Below are positions 8,704-17,863 of a DNA stretch of 64,000 bases, piece after piece. Under the pieces are notes generated by a model. That model was not told where the DNA came from and made no database searches. It saw only the letters and a list, made by a program, of their open reading frames with translations. Both the position numbers and the translations under genes were made by a program. Positions within the stretch are counted from its first letter, which is position 1. Each line of letters starts with the position of its first letter. This DNA is from Demequina sp. TMPB413 (lineage in GTDB: Bacteria > Actinomycetota > Actinomycetes > Actinomycetales > Demequinaceae): the NCBI RefSeq assembly GCF_020447105.2, contig NZ_CP096184.1, positions 1,364,001-1,428,000 on the forward strand. Reading direction: 5' to 3'.

Positions 8704-11360
8704 GGTGGTTCCTCGGATTCGCTAGTGGTGGTGCCCCTCACCGTATCCGAGGAGGCGCCTCGCAGAATAGCCAGTGTGGAGGCCAATTCGTCTGGAGTGA
8801 CGAAAACCTCACGCGCCTTTGAGCCTTGAGAGGGACCGACGATTTCGCGGCTTTCGAGAAGATCCATCAGGCGCCCCGCCTTGGCGAAGCCGACCCGCAG
8901 CTTGCGCTGCAGCATCGATGTGGAGCCGAGCTGCGTCGTAATGACCAGCTCGGCGGCTGCGAGCAGGTCGTCGAGGTCGTCGCCGATGTCTTCTGCCACC
9001 TTGGCCTGGTTGCCTGCCACCACCACGTCGTCCCTGAACTGCGGCTGGGCCTGCGTCTTGACGTGCTCGACCGCAGCGTGAATCTCCGACTCGGTGACCC
9101 AAGCCCCTTGGACGCGCATGGGCTTTGACTCTCCCATCGGCAGGAACAGGGCATCTCCCTGGCCAATCAACTTCTCCGCGCCGGGCATGTCGAGCACGAC
9201 GCGCGAGTCGGCGAGCGACGACGTGGCGAACGCGAGCCGCGAAGGCACGTTGGCCTTGATGGTGCCTGTCACGATGTCGACGGACGGCCGCTGAGTGGCG
9301 AGCACCAAGTGGATGCCTGCGGCGCGCGCCAATTGCGTGATGCGCTGAATCGAGTCGTCGACGTCTCGGGGCGCGACCATCATGAGGTCTGCCAGTTCGT
9401 CGACAATGACCAAGAGGTATGGATAGGTCGTGATCCTGCGCTCGGAGCCTGGAAGCGGCTTAACCTTGCCAGCGCGCACAGCCTTGTTGAAGTCGTCGAT
9501 GTGCTTGTAGCCGAACATCGCCAGGTCGTCGTACCTGGTATCCATCTCCTTCACGACCCACTCGAGGGCTTGAGCGGCCTTCTTGGGGTCGGTGATGATG
9601 GGCGTGATGAGGTGAGGGATGCCCTCGTAGATGCTCAGTTCCACCCGCTTGGGGTCCACGAGCACCATGCGCACCTCTTGAGGCGTGGCGCGCATGAGGA
9701 TCGAGGTGATCATGGAGTTCACGAAGGACGACTTACCTGCACCCGTCGCTCCAGCGACGAGCAGGTGAGGCATCTTGGCGAGGTTCGCCATGACGTATCC
9801 GCCCTCGACGTCCTTGCCGATGCCGATCGCCATGGGGTGGTCATTCTTGAACGCCACAGGGGATCGCAGCACGTCGCCCAGCGACACCGTCTCGCGGTCG
9901 GTGTTGGGAATCTCGATGCCGATCGCCATCTTGCCGGGGATGGGCGACAGGATGCGGATGTCTGGGCTGGCCACGGCGTAAGCGATGTTCTTGGACAGTT
10001 GCGTGATCTTCTCGACCTTGACGCCCTGGCCCAACTCGACCTCGTAACGCGTCACTGTCGGACCACGCATGAACCCTGTCACGGTCGCGTCGACGCCAAA
10101 CTGGTTGAGCACGCTCGTGAGCGACTCGACCACGCGATCGTTGGCGCTGGAACGGGTCTTGTGGGGCGCACCCTTCGCGAGCACCTCGAGCGCCGGCAAC
10201 ACGTAAGGGTTGGAGTTCTCCAACTGTCCTTGCTCCCCTACCGGCACCACGGTGGTGGGAGGAGCGGTGCGTTCAATCCTGGTGGTGACCTGCGCGTCGG
10301 CCGCGTCCAAGGCATCCAGTTCGGGATCCCCTGTGGGCGCGTACGGGGAGACGACGCCGTGGCTGGGCATCACGTGTCGAGGCGAACCATCGAGCGGCGT
10401 TGGCACGGTGGGATCCTCTTGAGTGGGTCCCTCCTCACGCAGCACTGTCGTCGGATTCACGAGGTTGTCGAACTCACTGTGTTCGCGGGACGCCGCAGAG
10501 GCGAAGGCCTCATCAGCCTCATAGCCGCCGTCAAGTCGCCGACGCTTCGCATCGGCTGCCCTTTGTCGCAGGCTTCCCCTCTTCTTTGGCTCGAGGGTGC
10601 CGTGCTCTGGAAGGTCAAGGTCTTGATCCTCGTCATCGTCGCCGACTGCGCGACCGGAAGCCAGCCGCCTAGCCAGTTGGACTGCGGCGGCCACGACCTC
10701 TCGTAGCGGCTTCCCAATGATGAACAACGTGAATGCGATGGCGAGCAGCACCAACACGGTGACGGCGAGCGGCGCCGTCAAGAGTTGCGCGAGCGGCGTG
10801 CCGACAAGGAATCCCAGGATGCCCCCCGCCTCTTGAACAGGAACCAGACCGTCGGACGGCGACGGCGCATCGTTGGCAATGTGAATGATGCCGCCGACCG
10901 CGAGCGCCAGGAGCACCGATCCGAATACGATCCTGTAGTTGGCGTCGCCCTCTTGAGGAGCGCGGAACAGGCGCACAGCCATCGCCACGAGCAACAGAGG
11001 TAGCACCAGCGCCATCACTCCGAAGGTGCCTGCGGCGACGCGGTGCAATGCGTGGCCAAACCAGTTGTCGAGTTGGAACCATTCACTCGCCGACACCAGG
11101 ATCGCGAGGATGATGAGGAATAGGGCCAGCCCGTCACGCCGCACGTCTTGCGGGACGTCCCGAGCTCCCTGCCCCATGCGGCGAACGCCGCCGCCCACCA
11201 TGCGCGCCGAGCCAGAGCCGAGGCCCTTGAGTGCGCGCACTGGCCACGGTGGTGGCTGTGGCTTGCGCGAGCGCGAGGCGGGGCGCGAATTGGATCGTGC
11301 TGGGGCGCGACCGCGCGACGTTGACTGCGAGCGGGTGCGCGTGGGACGAGACTGAGCCAT
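8688..11360 (-). CDS. ftsK: DNA translocase FtsK/SpoIIIE
   Basis: FtsK pumps chromosomal DNA through the division septum and supports chromosome dimer resolution. The 890-residue protein has a basic N-terminus, four hydrophobic segments (about 75-215), an acidic/proline-rich linker, and the motor domain with Walker A GATGAGKS (about 537-544) and Walker B LLVIVDELADL (about 645-655). A C-terminal winged-helix gamma domain (about 808-852, LQRKLRVGFAKAGRLMDLLE) reads chromosome polarity sequences. The ATG is at 11360. Downstream, the c-di-GMP gene overlaps it by 16 nt. The 107 bp to the convergent-side neighbour lacI hold no obvious feature. Confidence 0.97.
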   Translation of the reverse strand: MAQSRPTRTRSQSTSRGRAPARSNSRPASRSRKPQPPPWPVRALKGLGSGSARMVGGGVRRMGQGARDVPQDVRRDGLALFLIILAILVSASEWFQLDNWFGHALHRVAAGTFGVMALVLPLLLVAMAVRLFRAPQEGDANYRIVFGSVLLALAVGGIIHIANDAPSPSDGLVPVQEAGGILGFLVGTPLAQLLTAPLAVTVLVLLAIAFTLFIIGKPLREVVAAAVQLARRLASGRAVGDDDEDQDLDLPEHGTLEPKKRGSLRQRAADAKRRRLDGGYEADEAFASAASREHSEFDNLVNPTTVLREEGPTQEDPTVPTPLDGSPRHVMPSHGVVSPYAPTGDPELDALDAADAQVTTRIERTAPPTTVVPVGEQGQLENSNPYVLPALEVLAKGAPHKTRSSANDRVVESLTSVLNQFGVDATVTGFMRGPTVTRYEVELGQGVKVEKITQLSKNIAYAVASPDIRILSPIPGKMAIGIEIPNTDRETVSLGDVLRSPVAFKNDHPMAIGIGKDVEGGYVMANLAKMPHLLVAGATGAGKSSFVNSMITSILMRATPQEVRMVLVDPKRVELSIYEGIPHLITPIITDPKKAAQALEWVVKEMDTRYDDLAMFGYKHIDDFNKAVRAGKVKPLPGSERRITTYPYLLVIVDELADLMMVAPRDVDDSIQRITQLARAAGIHLVLATQRPSVDIVTGTIKANVPSRLAFATSSLADSRVVLDMPGAEKLIGQGDALFLPMGESKPMRVQGAWVTESEIHAAVEHVKTQAQPQFRDDVVVAGNQAKVAEDIGDDLDDLLAAAELVITTQLGSTSMLQRKLRVGFAKAGRLMDLLESREIVGPSQGSKAREVFVTPDELASTLAILRGASSDTVRGTTTSESEEPPWEDS

Positions 11361-11467
11361 AGTGCCCCCAGGCTACGTCGGCACACTCACATTGAGGTGG
11401 AGCCACGGCGGGCGGTGCTCACACCCGGCCCCCCGCGGGGCACTCACGCATCCATGCCCGCCCCGCT

Positions 11468-12466
11468 CTACACACTCGCGGTTGACTCCCTCGGCACCAC
11501 GCGCACCGGCAAACGGTTCACTCCCGGATGGGAAGCGCCACCAATCGCGGTCGACAACGCCCTCGCGGCGGCCCTGCCCAGCTCCTGCAACTGCATGTCG
11601 ATTGAACTGAGCGGAGGTCGCGCCGACTGAGCAAGGATGTCCCAGTTGTCCATCCCGATCACGGCGACGTCCTCTGGAACGCGCAGCCCTGCCTCGCGCA
11701 GGTAGTCAAGGACGCCTCGAGCGATCTGATCGCTCGCAGCGACGATGCCATCGAGGCGCCTGCCAGAAGCGAGCAGGGTCGCGGCGCACTGGCGGCCCCA
11801 ACTCTCCGTCCACTGGCCATAGAGCCCGTCTGATCCCTCGAGGGTGAGGCCTCTATCGGCCATGGCGTCCCTCGCGCCCGCCGCCCTGTCTGTCGCCGCC
11901 GAGTAGGACGGCTCACCATTGATGAGGGCAATCGAGGTGCGCCCCCTATCGAGCAAATGCTCCACGGCGAGGCGCCCAGCCATGTAGTTGTCGGGGGTGA
12001 AAGACGTGTCGTCAGGGGAGTCGGAAGGAGCGTACGCGTACACGACGGGAACGGGTATGCCCGCCGTAATGGACGGCCGGGGGTTGGTCGTGCGCCCCAA
12101 GACAACGATGCCGTCGACTCGACGCGCAAGAAGCGTTCTCAGGTGGTGTTGCTCGCGGACAGCATCGCCTCTCGCGTCGCACAGCAAGACCGACGTGGCG
12201 CCAGCCCCAAAGGCGTCCTCAGCGCCCAGTAGCACCGGCAGCACGAAGCGGTTGTCCAGATCGCTCGACAGCATGCCAATGGTTCCGGTGCGGCGCTCGT
12301 TGAGTGCCTTAGCGAAGGGATTCGGAGTGAAGTTGAGAGTCTGCGCGGCTGCGAAGACGCGCTCGCGAGTCGACGCCCTGACCTGATCGCGCCCGTTAAG
12401 CGCCTTCGAGGCCGTCGCGATCGACACGCCTGCGAGCTTTGCCACATCGTTGAGCGTGACAGCCAC
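11468..12466 (-). CDS. LacI-family transcriptional regulator of the sugar operon
   Basis: A LacI/GalR-type repressor (332 residues from the GTG at 12466). The N-terminal helix-turn-helix VTLNDVAKLAGVSIATASKAL and hinge segment are followed by a periplasmic-binding-protein-like effector domain (GTIGMLSSDLDNRF, RRVDGIVVLGR, RGRTSIALINGEP, DGIVAASDQIARG, VAVIGMDNWD). The GTG at 12466 is preferred because AGAGG lies 8 nt upstream; starts at 12475 (GTG) and 12472 (ATG) would place that site too close. The gene diverges from the binding-protein/permease/GH127 operon. A LacI-type palindrome sits inside that operon's promoter, so it probably represses it and responds to a sugar. Effector identity is inferred only from the linked arabinofuranosidase. 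Confidence 0.92.
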   Translation of the reverse strand: MAVTLNDVAKLAGVSIATASKALNGRDQVRASTRERVFAAAQTLNFTPNPFAKALNERRTGTIGMLSSDLDNRFVLPVLLGAEDAFGAGATSVLLCDARGDAVREQHHLRTLLARRVDGIVVLGRTTNPRPSITAGIPVPVVYAYAPSDSPDDTSFTPDNYMAGRLAVEHLLDRGRTSIALINGEPSYSAATDRAAGARDAMADRGLTLEGSDGLYGQWTESWGRQCAATLLASGRRLDGIVAASDQIARGVLDYLREAGLRVPEDVAVIGMDNWDILAQSARPPLSSIDMQLQELGRAAARALSTAIGGASHPGVNRLPVRVVPRESTASV

Positions 12467-12550
12467 GCGCATCACCTCTTTTCGTTTTCGGTGCGTTTCA
12501 GTCGGGAGTTACGCTCATATTGAAGCACGAAACGCCGAGAAAAGAAGTGT

Positions 12551-12579
12551 TTGACGAAAATACCGAAAGCGCTTAGCGT
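12551..12579 (+). promoter_or_regulatory. Promoter of the sugar ABC/GH127 operon
   Basis: TTGACG (12551-12556) and TAGCGT (12574-12579) are separated by 17 bp, a good sigma-A type pairing. The start codon of the binding-protein gene is at 12725, leaving a 5' leader of about 140 nt. The spacer carries the LacI-type operator. Confidence 0.7.
12564..12577. promoter_or_regulatory. LacI-type operator overlapping the promoter spacer
   Basis: CGAAAGCGCTTAGC contains the perfect 8-bp palindrome AAGCGCTT with the central CG step typical of LacI-family operators. It lies between the -35 and -10 boxes, where bound repressor would block RNA polymerase. Confidence 0.75.
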
Positions 12580-12607
12580 CGCTGTGCAACCTCGTTTGGT
12601 GGCGAGC

Positions 12608-12633
12608 GCTGCGCTTCGAAGGACAAGCGCAGC
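12608..12633 (+). promoter_or_regulatory. Hairpin in the 5' leader of the sugar operon
   Basis: GCTGCGCTT and AAGCGCAGC form a perfect 9-bp stem with an 8-nt loop, within the predicted untranslated leader. The arms also resemble operator half-sites (AAGCGC), so it could be either an RNA structure or a second weak repressor site. A weaker 6-bp inverted repeat (GCACCC / GGGTGC) follows at about 12667-12685. Confidence 0.5.
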
Positions 12634-12724
12634 ACCGCACACTGAAGTGCGTCGACGGACGAGGTGGCACCCCGAGCGCGGGTGCTAGACACAGCGATGC
12701 GCGACACGTTCAAGGAGGAACACA

Positions 12725-13987
12725 GTGACGACCAATCACCACCTGGCGACCCGCATCGGGATCGCCTTCACGGGCTTGACTCTTGTGGGAGTGCTGGCCG
12801 GCTGCTCCAGCGATCCTGCTGACCCAACGGTCACATCGGACGAAACGACCGCAGCAGAAACCGGGGGCACCTACACCCTGTGGGACCCGTACCCCGACCG
12901 CGACGACCAGAGCACGTGGGCACAAGCCATCGACGCTTGCGCCGCGGAACTCGGCATCACCATTGACCGCAACAGCGGCAACACCGGCGACACGGTCAAG
13001 GACCTCACCACCGCAGCTTCCAACCTCCCCGACATCGCAATGGTGGACAACCCCAAGGTGTCCACTCTTGCCGACGCAGGCCTGCTGACGACGGCGGGCG
13101 AGAACGGCCTGGATGTGTCAAACATCCAGGAGAACATTCTCAGTGCAGGCGAGATCGACGGTGAGGTGTACGGCGTGCCCGTCGGAGCGAACACGCTCGG
13201 GCTTTACTACAACCCCGAGGTACTGGCCGACGCTGGTGTAGACATCGCCTCGGTGACGGACTACGCGTCGCTCACTGCAGCCTTGCAGCAAGTCGTCGAC
13301 GCAGGCCACAAGGGCATCACCTTCTCAGCCGTCGGCACCGAGGAGGGGACGTTCCAATTCCTTCCCTGGTTCTGGGGTGCAGGGGCGGACTTGCGCGAAC
13401 TCGATGCGCCTGAGTCTGTGGCGGCCTTGACGTTGTGGACCGACTGGGTCTCCAGCGGTCTTGCTCCGCAATCGGTGCTGACGAACACGCAGGGCACCAG
13501 TTGGGACGAGTTCCTGACCGGCGAGTACGCCTTCGCGGAGAACGGTTCCTGGTTCCAGGGCGCGGCCGACGAGGCTGGCTACGACGTCATCCAGATCCCC
13601 GCGATGGACGGCGGCTCGGCCCCAGCTCCAACCGGCGGCGAGTTCATGTCCATCCCTGTCCAAAGCGACACGTCTCGGTACGCCACGTCGGCACAAATTG
13701 TGGAGTGCTTGGCCGACGGATCGGCCGGAGCCACCGCGCTTGGCTACGTCGCTCCGACGGCAGAGGGTTCCCAGGCGCAAGCGGCGGAGAACACTGCGGG
13801 AGCGACCGACTTCTGGGTCCAGGCAGTTGGGGACGCCAAGCCCCGCACGGCTGACAACCTTGGAGTTGCGTACCCGATCATCTCCGAGCAGTTGTATACC
13901 GCCATCCAGGTCGCACTGAGCGGCGGCGCTACGCCAGAAGAGGCTCTTGCGGAGGCACAGGCAGAGGCGGACTCGAGGATCAACTAA
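12725..13987 (+). CDS. Sugar ABC transporter substrate-binding lipoprotein
   Basis: A 420-residue extracellular solute-binding protein (MalE/CUT1 class) that captures a carbohydrate for the adjacent permeases. The signal peptide ends in the lipobox LAGC with the lipidated cysteine at 27. The mature protein has typical segments such as LPDIAMVDNPKVSTLADAG, YGVPVGANTLGLYYNPE, FSAVGTEEGTFQFLPWFWGAG and GEYAFAENGSWF. The GTG at 12725 follows AGGAGG by about 7 nt. It is the first gene of the operon under the LacI-regulated promoter. Substrate is unknown; the linked GH127 gene suggests an arabinose-containing oligosaccharide. No ATPase gene is present locally, so a shared MsiK-like ATPase elsewhere is expected. 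Confidence 0.93.
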   Translation: MTTNHHLATRIGIAFTGLTLVGVLAGCSSDPADPTVTSDETTAAETGGTYTLWDPYPDRDDQSTWAQAIDACAAELGITIDRNSGNTGDTVKDLTTAASNLPDIAMVDNPKVSTLADAGLLTTAGENGLDVSNIQENILSAGEIDGEVYGVPVGANTLGLYYNPEVLADAGVDIASVTDYASLTAALQQVVDAGHKGITFSAVGTEEGTFQFLPWFWGAGADLRELDAPESVAALTLWTDWVSSGLAPQSVLTNTQGTSWDEFLTGEYAFAENGSWFQGAADEAGYDVIQIPAMDGGSAPAPTGGEFMSIPVQSDTSRYATSAQIVECLADGSAGATALGYVAPTAEGSQAQAAENTAGATDFWVQAVGDAKPRTADNLGVAYPIISEQLYTAIQVALSGGATPEEALAEAQAEADSRIN

Positions 13988-14035
13988 CCTCCTCGCGTCC
14001 ACATCACCAGCCTTACGTCCGTCAAGGAGCACGTC

Positions 14036-15025
14036 ATGAAGACGAGTACGACTCACAGACACGGTGGTGTCGAGCGTCACGGCGTGCAGGAGGGGGCGGC
14101 CTCGGTCGCCCCCTCCCCCGCGCCGAAGGCGGCGCGCCGCGCCGCCGCCCGCCGACAAGTCACAGCGTGGGCCTTTCTCGCGCCGATCGTCATCTACTTG
14201 ATTCTGTTCTACGCCTACCCGCTGTACACCAACCTTGACCTCAGCTTCCGCGACTACACCCTGCGGTCGTTCATCAGCGGCGAGGCGGAGTGGGCTGGCT
14301 GGGAGAACTACCGCCAAGTCCTGTCTGACAACACGTTCCGTACGGCTTTGTCGAACACCTTCGTGTTCACCGGGGTGTCGCTGCTTTTTCAGTACGCCAT
14401 CGGTCTTGCGCTGGCGGTCTTCTTCTATCGCAAGTTCCCGTTATCGTCGACGCTTCGCGCGCTGTTCCTGGTCCCGTGGCTCTTGCCTTTGCTCGTGTCA
14501 GCCTCCACCTGGGCATGGATGCTCAACAGCGAGTCAGGCATCGTCAATGCGGCGTTGTCGTGGATCGGCGTCGACCCCGTCTTCTGGTTGACATCGCCCG
14601 ACTGGTCGCTCGTCGCGGTGCTCATCACCAACATCTGGATCGGCATCCCGTTCAACCTCGTCTTGCTGTACGCCGGACTCCAGTCCATCCCCACCGAGTT
14701 GTATGAAGCATCGTCCATTGACGGTGCGGGACCGTGGCGCAACTTCTGGTCCATCACGTTCCCGCTCCTGCGGCCCGTGAGCGCGATCACATTGCTTCTT
14801 GGGCTCGTCTACACGCTCAAGGTGTTCGACATCATCTGGGTCATGACGCGTGGCGGACCAGGCGACTCGTCAGCGACCCTCGCGATCTGGTCATACCGGC
14901 TCGGGTTTGGCGGCGGCTCGCCCCAACTGAGCCCGGCGGCCGCCGTGGCGAACATCCTCATCCTTATTGCGTTCGCCTTCGGACTCTTCTACGTTCGCGC
15001 GCAACGAAAGGCCCTCAGCCAGTGA
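14036..15025 (+). CDS. Sugar ABC transporter permease (MalF type)
   Basis: A 329-residue inner-membrane permease of the carbohydrate CUT1 family. A long basic N-terminus (1-40) precedes about six transmembrane helices. The cytoplasmic EAA loop that contacts the ATPase is EASSIDGAGPWRNFWSITFPLL (about 226-247). It lies 48 bp after the binding-protein gene, with CAAGGAG upstream of the ATG. Its stop overlaps the GTG start of the next permease by 4 nt, so the two subunits are probably translationally coupled and form the heterodimeric channel. Confidence 0.94.
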   Translation: MKTSTTHRHGGVERHGVQEGAASVAPSPAPKAARRAAARRQVTAWAFLAPIVIYLILFYAYPLYTNLDLSFRDYTLRSFISGEAEWAGWENYRQVLSDNTFRTALSNTFVFTGVSLLFQYAIGLALAVFFYRKFPLSSTLRALFLVPWLLPLLVSASTWAWMLNSESGIVNAALSWIGVDPVFWLTSPDWSLVAVLITNIWIGIPFNLVLLYAGLQSIPTELYEASSIDGAGPWRNFWSITFPLLRPVSAITLLLGLVYTLKVFDIIWVMTRGGPGDSSATLAIWSYRLGFGGGSPQLSPAAAVANILILIAFAFGLFYVRAQRKALSQ

Positions 15026-15840
15026 AAACGCCACGCAAGCTCGGCACCACCATCATCGGCGTCGTGTTGACAGCGATCATGCTTTTCCCGCTGTACTGGA
15101 TGGTCAACGTGTCGCTCACGCCGCCCGACCGCCTGCGCGCGGACCCGCCGTCGCTCTTTCCGCTGCACCCGACGTTCAGCGGTTACTCGCAAGTGCTTGA
15201 GCAGCAGTTCCCCTACCTGGGAACGAGCCTCGTCGTGGGTCTTGGCACGGTGTTACTCACGCTCGTCATTGCCGCGCCTGCTGGGTATGCACTCGCACAA
15301 TTGCGCCCCGCGGGCGGTGCAGCGCTGAACTTCGTGCTCCTGATCGCTCAGATGATCCCGGGGATCATCATGGCGATGGGCTTCTACATCCTGTTCAACA
15401 ATTGGGGTGTCCTCGACACGATCCCCGGACTCATCGTCGCCGATTCGACCCTGGCCGTACCTTTCGGCGTCCTCATCTTCACGGCGTTCATGATCGGGAT
15501 TCCTCGCGAACTGATCCAGGCCGCGCAGATCGATGGCGCGGGCGCATGGCGGACCTTCCGGTCGATCGTGCTGCCGATGAGCCGCAACTCGGTGGTGTCC
15601 GTCTCGCTCTTCACCTTCTTGTGGTCCTGGTCAGACTTCCTGTTCGCTTCGACGCTCAACAGGGGCGGCGAACACCAGCCGATCACCATCGGCATCTTCC
15701 GGTACATCGGCAACAACACTCAGGACTGGAACGCGATCATGGCGACCGCCGTCGTCGCGTCTGTGCCAGCCGCCGTCCTGCTCGTCATCGCTCAGCGCTA
15801 CGTCGCTGCCGGTGTCACTTCTGGCGCCCTCAAAGACTGA
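15022..15840 (+). CDS. Sugar ABC transporter permease (MalG type)
   Basis: A 272-residue permease, partner of the preceding gene. The N-terminus (KLGTTIIGVVLTAIMLFPLYWMV) is the first membrane helix, and the EAA loop reads QAAQIDGAGAWRTFRSIVLP. The start is GTG at 15022, overlapping the upstream TGA (GTGA). An open frame extends about 290 nt further upstream in this frame but only as an out-of-frame shadow of the first permease, so it was rejected. The gene ends 12 nt before the GH127 gene. Confidence 0.94.
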   Translation: MKTPRKLGTTIIGVVLTAIMLFPLYWMVNVSLTPPDRLRADPPSLFPLHPTFSGYSQVLEQQFPYLGTSLVVGLGTVLLTLVIAAPAGYALAQLRPAGGAALNFVLLIAQMIPGIIMAMGFYILFNNWGVLDTIPGLIVADSTLAVPFGVLIFTAFMIGIPRELIQAAQIDGAGAWRTFRSIVLPMSRNSVVSVSLFTFLWSWSDFLFASTLNRGGEHQPITIGIFRYIGNNTQDWNAIMATAVVASVPAAVLLVIAQRYVAAGVTSGALKD

Positions 15841-15851
15841 TATCGATCACC

Positions 15852-17822
15852 ATGGCAAAGGATTCCTCCGTGACCCACCCCTCCGTCCTGCGCGACGCCC
15901 GCTCCGGATCGTCAGCACGCCAACTCGGCGGGCCCGTCGTGCCCCGCTCGGGTGCGCTGACGCCCCTATCGCCCAGCGAACTGACAATGACGGGCGGCTT
16001 TTGGTACGACCTGCAACGCCTCAACGCTGCAGCCATCATTCCCCATTGCCTCACGTGGGTGGAGAGCGCCGGATGGCTCAGCAACTTTGATCGCGCGGCT
16101 GACGGCACACTAGGCGGCGAACACGCCGGGATCGAGTTTGTCGATTCGGAGGTGTACAAGCTCCTTGAGGCGATGGCGTGGGAGATCGGTTCGAGGGGCG
16201 ACAGCGAACTCGCTGAGACGTATCACTCTCTGGTTCGACGCGTGGCGGCCGCTCAGGAGCACGACGGCTATCTCCACACGTCATTTGGGCGTCCGGGGCA
16301 ACCGGCCCGCTTCAGCAACCTGGAGTGGGGCCACGAGTTGTACTGCTTCGGCCACTTGCTCCAGGCGGCGGTCGCGAGGCTTCGTACCGGATACGACGAC
16401 CAGCTGCCGGCCGTCGGGCGCCGCCTCGCCAACTTCCTCGTCGTCGAGTTTGGCGACGACGGTCGCAAGGCCATCGGCGGGCATCCCGAGATCGAGGTGG
16501 CGCTGGCGGAATTCGGCCGCGCCACCGGCACCGAGGCCTACATCGACTTGGCAGCGACGCTCGTCGAGCGACGCGGCCACGGACTCTTGAAGCCCATCGA
16601 GTATGGCCAGGACTACTTTCAAGATGACAGGCCGGTGAGGTCGGGGCACGTGCTCACCGGCCACGCAGTGCGCGCGCTGTACCTCGCCGCTGGCGCTCTC
16701 GATGTAGGACAGGAGCGCGGGGATGAAGAGCTGATCTTGGCGGTCGAGAGCCAATATGCGGCCACGCTCGCACGGCGCACCTACATCACTGGCGCAATGG
16801 GTTCCCACCACCGCGACGAGGCATTCGGAGAGGACTTCGAACTCCCTCATGACCGCGCCTATGCGGAGACGTGCGCCGCCATCGGTTCCGTGATGGTCAG
16901 TTGGCGACTCCTCCTGAAGTCAGGGGCCGCCCGGTACGGCGACGTAATGGAGCGCACGCTGTTCAACGCGGTACTCGCGAGTCCGCGGGCGGATGGCCGG
17001 GCGTTCTTCTACTCGAACACCCTGCATCAACGCGCTCCTGGCGTCCCGCCCCACGAGGACGTCACCAGCCCGCGCGCCCAATCGAGCATGCGCGCCCCAT
17101 GGTTCGACGTCTCGTGCTGCCCCACAAATGTCGCCCGCACCCTCGCATCAGCGCACTTGTATTTTGTGACTCGCACCGGCACAGGAATGCAGATCCACCA
17201 GTTTGCGAACCTCTCGGCCAGGTGCGAGTTGGACGACGGTGTGCTCGCGGTCCAAGTGGACACCGCGTACCCCTACGAAGGCCGTGTCACCGTGACCGTG
17301 GCCGCAGCGCCGCCCACGCCCATCGAGCTCGCGCTGCGTATCCCCGCGTGGGCTCAGGATGGCGCCGCATGGTCCACGGACAATCCTGGTCTAGTTGCCG
17401 AGATAGAAGGCGGCTACGTGCGTCTGCGTGGCGTCGCCAATCCCGGCGATCGCGTCACCCTTGATCTGCCTGTCACGCCTCGCGTGGTCCGCCCTGACCC
17501 TCGCATTGACGACGTACGGGGCCAGGTTGCGATTGAGCGCGGGCCCCTCGTGCTCGCACTCGAGTCGGTCGACCTGCCGTCGGGTGCTGACACGGAGTCA
17601 GTCGAGGTCGACCTAGGGGTTCCCGTCGAACTCACTCCCACGGGCGCGAGGGTCGCTCTTCGTCGGCGCCGCGATGGGGATGAGCCCTGGCCCTACTCCG
17701 AGTCTGCAGCGACCGCTTCCGGCCATGACGAGACCTTCGTCGCCGACCTGATCCCCTACCGCGATTGGGCGAATAGGGGCCCCTCGACCATGCGGATCTT
17801 CATGCCGGTGACTTCGGAGTAA
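15852..17822 (+). CDS. Glycoside hydrolase family 127, probable beta-L-arabinofuranosidase
   Basis: GH127 enzymes (Bifidobacterium HypBA1) release L-arabinose from beta-1,2-linked arabinofuranosides using a zinc-bound cysteine nucleophile. This roughly 656-residue protein has the (alpha/alpha)6-barrel family sequence with LTGHAVRALYL, TYITGAMGSHH and GEDFELPHDRAYAETC. The E-x-C of AETCAAIG and the vicinal cysteines of SCCPTNVAR correspond to the zinc ligands and nucleophile of HypBA1. There is no signal peptide, so it should be cytoplasmic and act on imported oligosaccharides. The ATG at 15852 has no ribosome binding site; an in-frame GTG at 15870 with AAAGGA 7 nt upstream is an equally good or better start. 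Confidence 0.9.
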   Translation: MAKDSSVTHPSVLRDARSGSSARQLGGPVVPRSGALTPLSPSELTMTGGFWYDLQRLNAAAIIPHCLTWVESAGWLSNFDRAADGTLGGEHAGIEFVDSEVYKLLEAMAWEIGSRGDSELAETYHSLVRRVAAAQEHDGYLHTSFGRPGQPARFSNLEWGHELYCFGHLLQAAVARLRTGYDDQLPAVGRRLANFLVVEFGDDGRKAIGGHPEIEVALAEFGRATGTEAYIDLAATLVERRGHGLLKPIEYGQDYFQDDRPVRSGHVLTGHAVRALYLAAGALDVGQERGDEELILAVESQYAATLARRTYITGAMGSHHRDEAFGEDFELPHDRAYAETCAAIGSVMVSWRLLLKSGAARYGDVMERTLFNAVLASPRADGRAFFYSNTLHQRAPGVPPHEDVTSPRAQSSMRAPWFDVSCCPTNVARTLASAHLYFVTRTGTGMQIHQFANLSARCELDDGVLAVQVDTAYPYEGRVTVTVAAAPPTPIELALRIPAWAQDGAAWSTDNPGLVAEIEGGYVRLRGVANPGDRVTLDLPVTPRVVRPDPRIDDVRGQVAIERGPLVLALESVDLPSGADTESVEVDLGVPVELTPTGARVALRRRRDGDEPWPYSESAATASGHDETFVADLIPYRDWANRGPSTMRIFMPVTSE

Positions 17823-17863
17823 CCCAGCCGCAACTCGAACCGATCGCGGGGCCGCTCGTCTTG

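Noticed and set aside
9309-10706. 465-codon plus-strand open frame opposite ftsK
   Set aside because: It is the antisense shadow of the well-supported ftsK gene. High GC removes stop codons, and the translation has no domain-like features.
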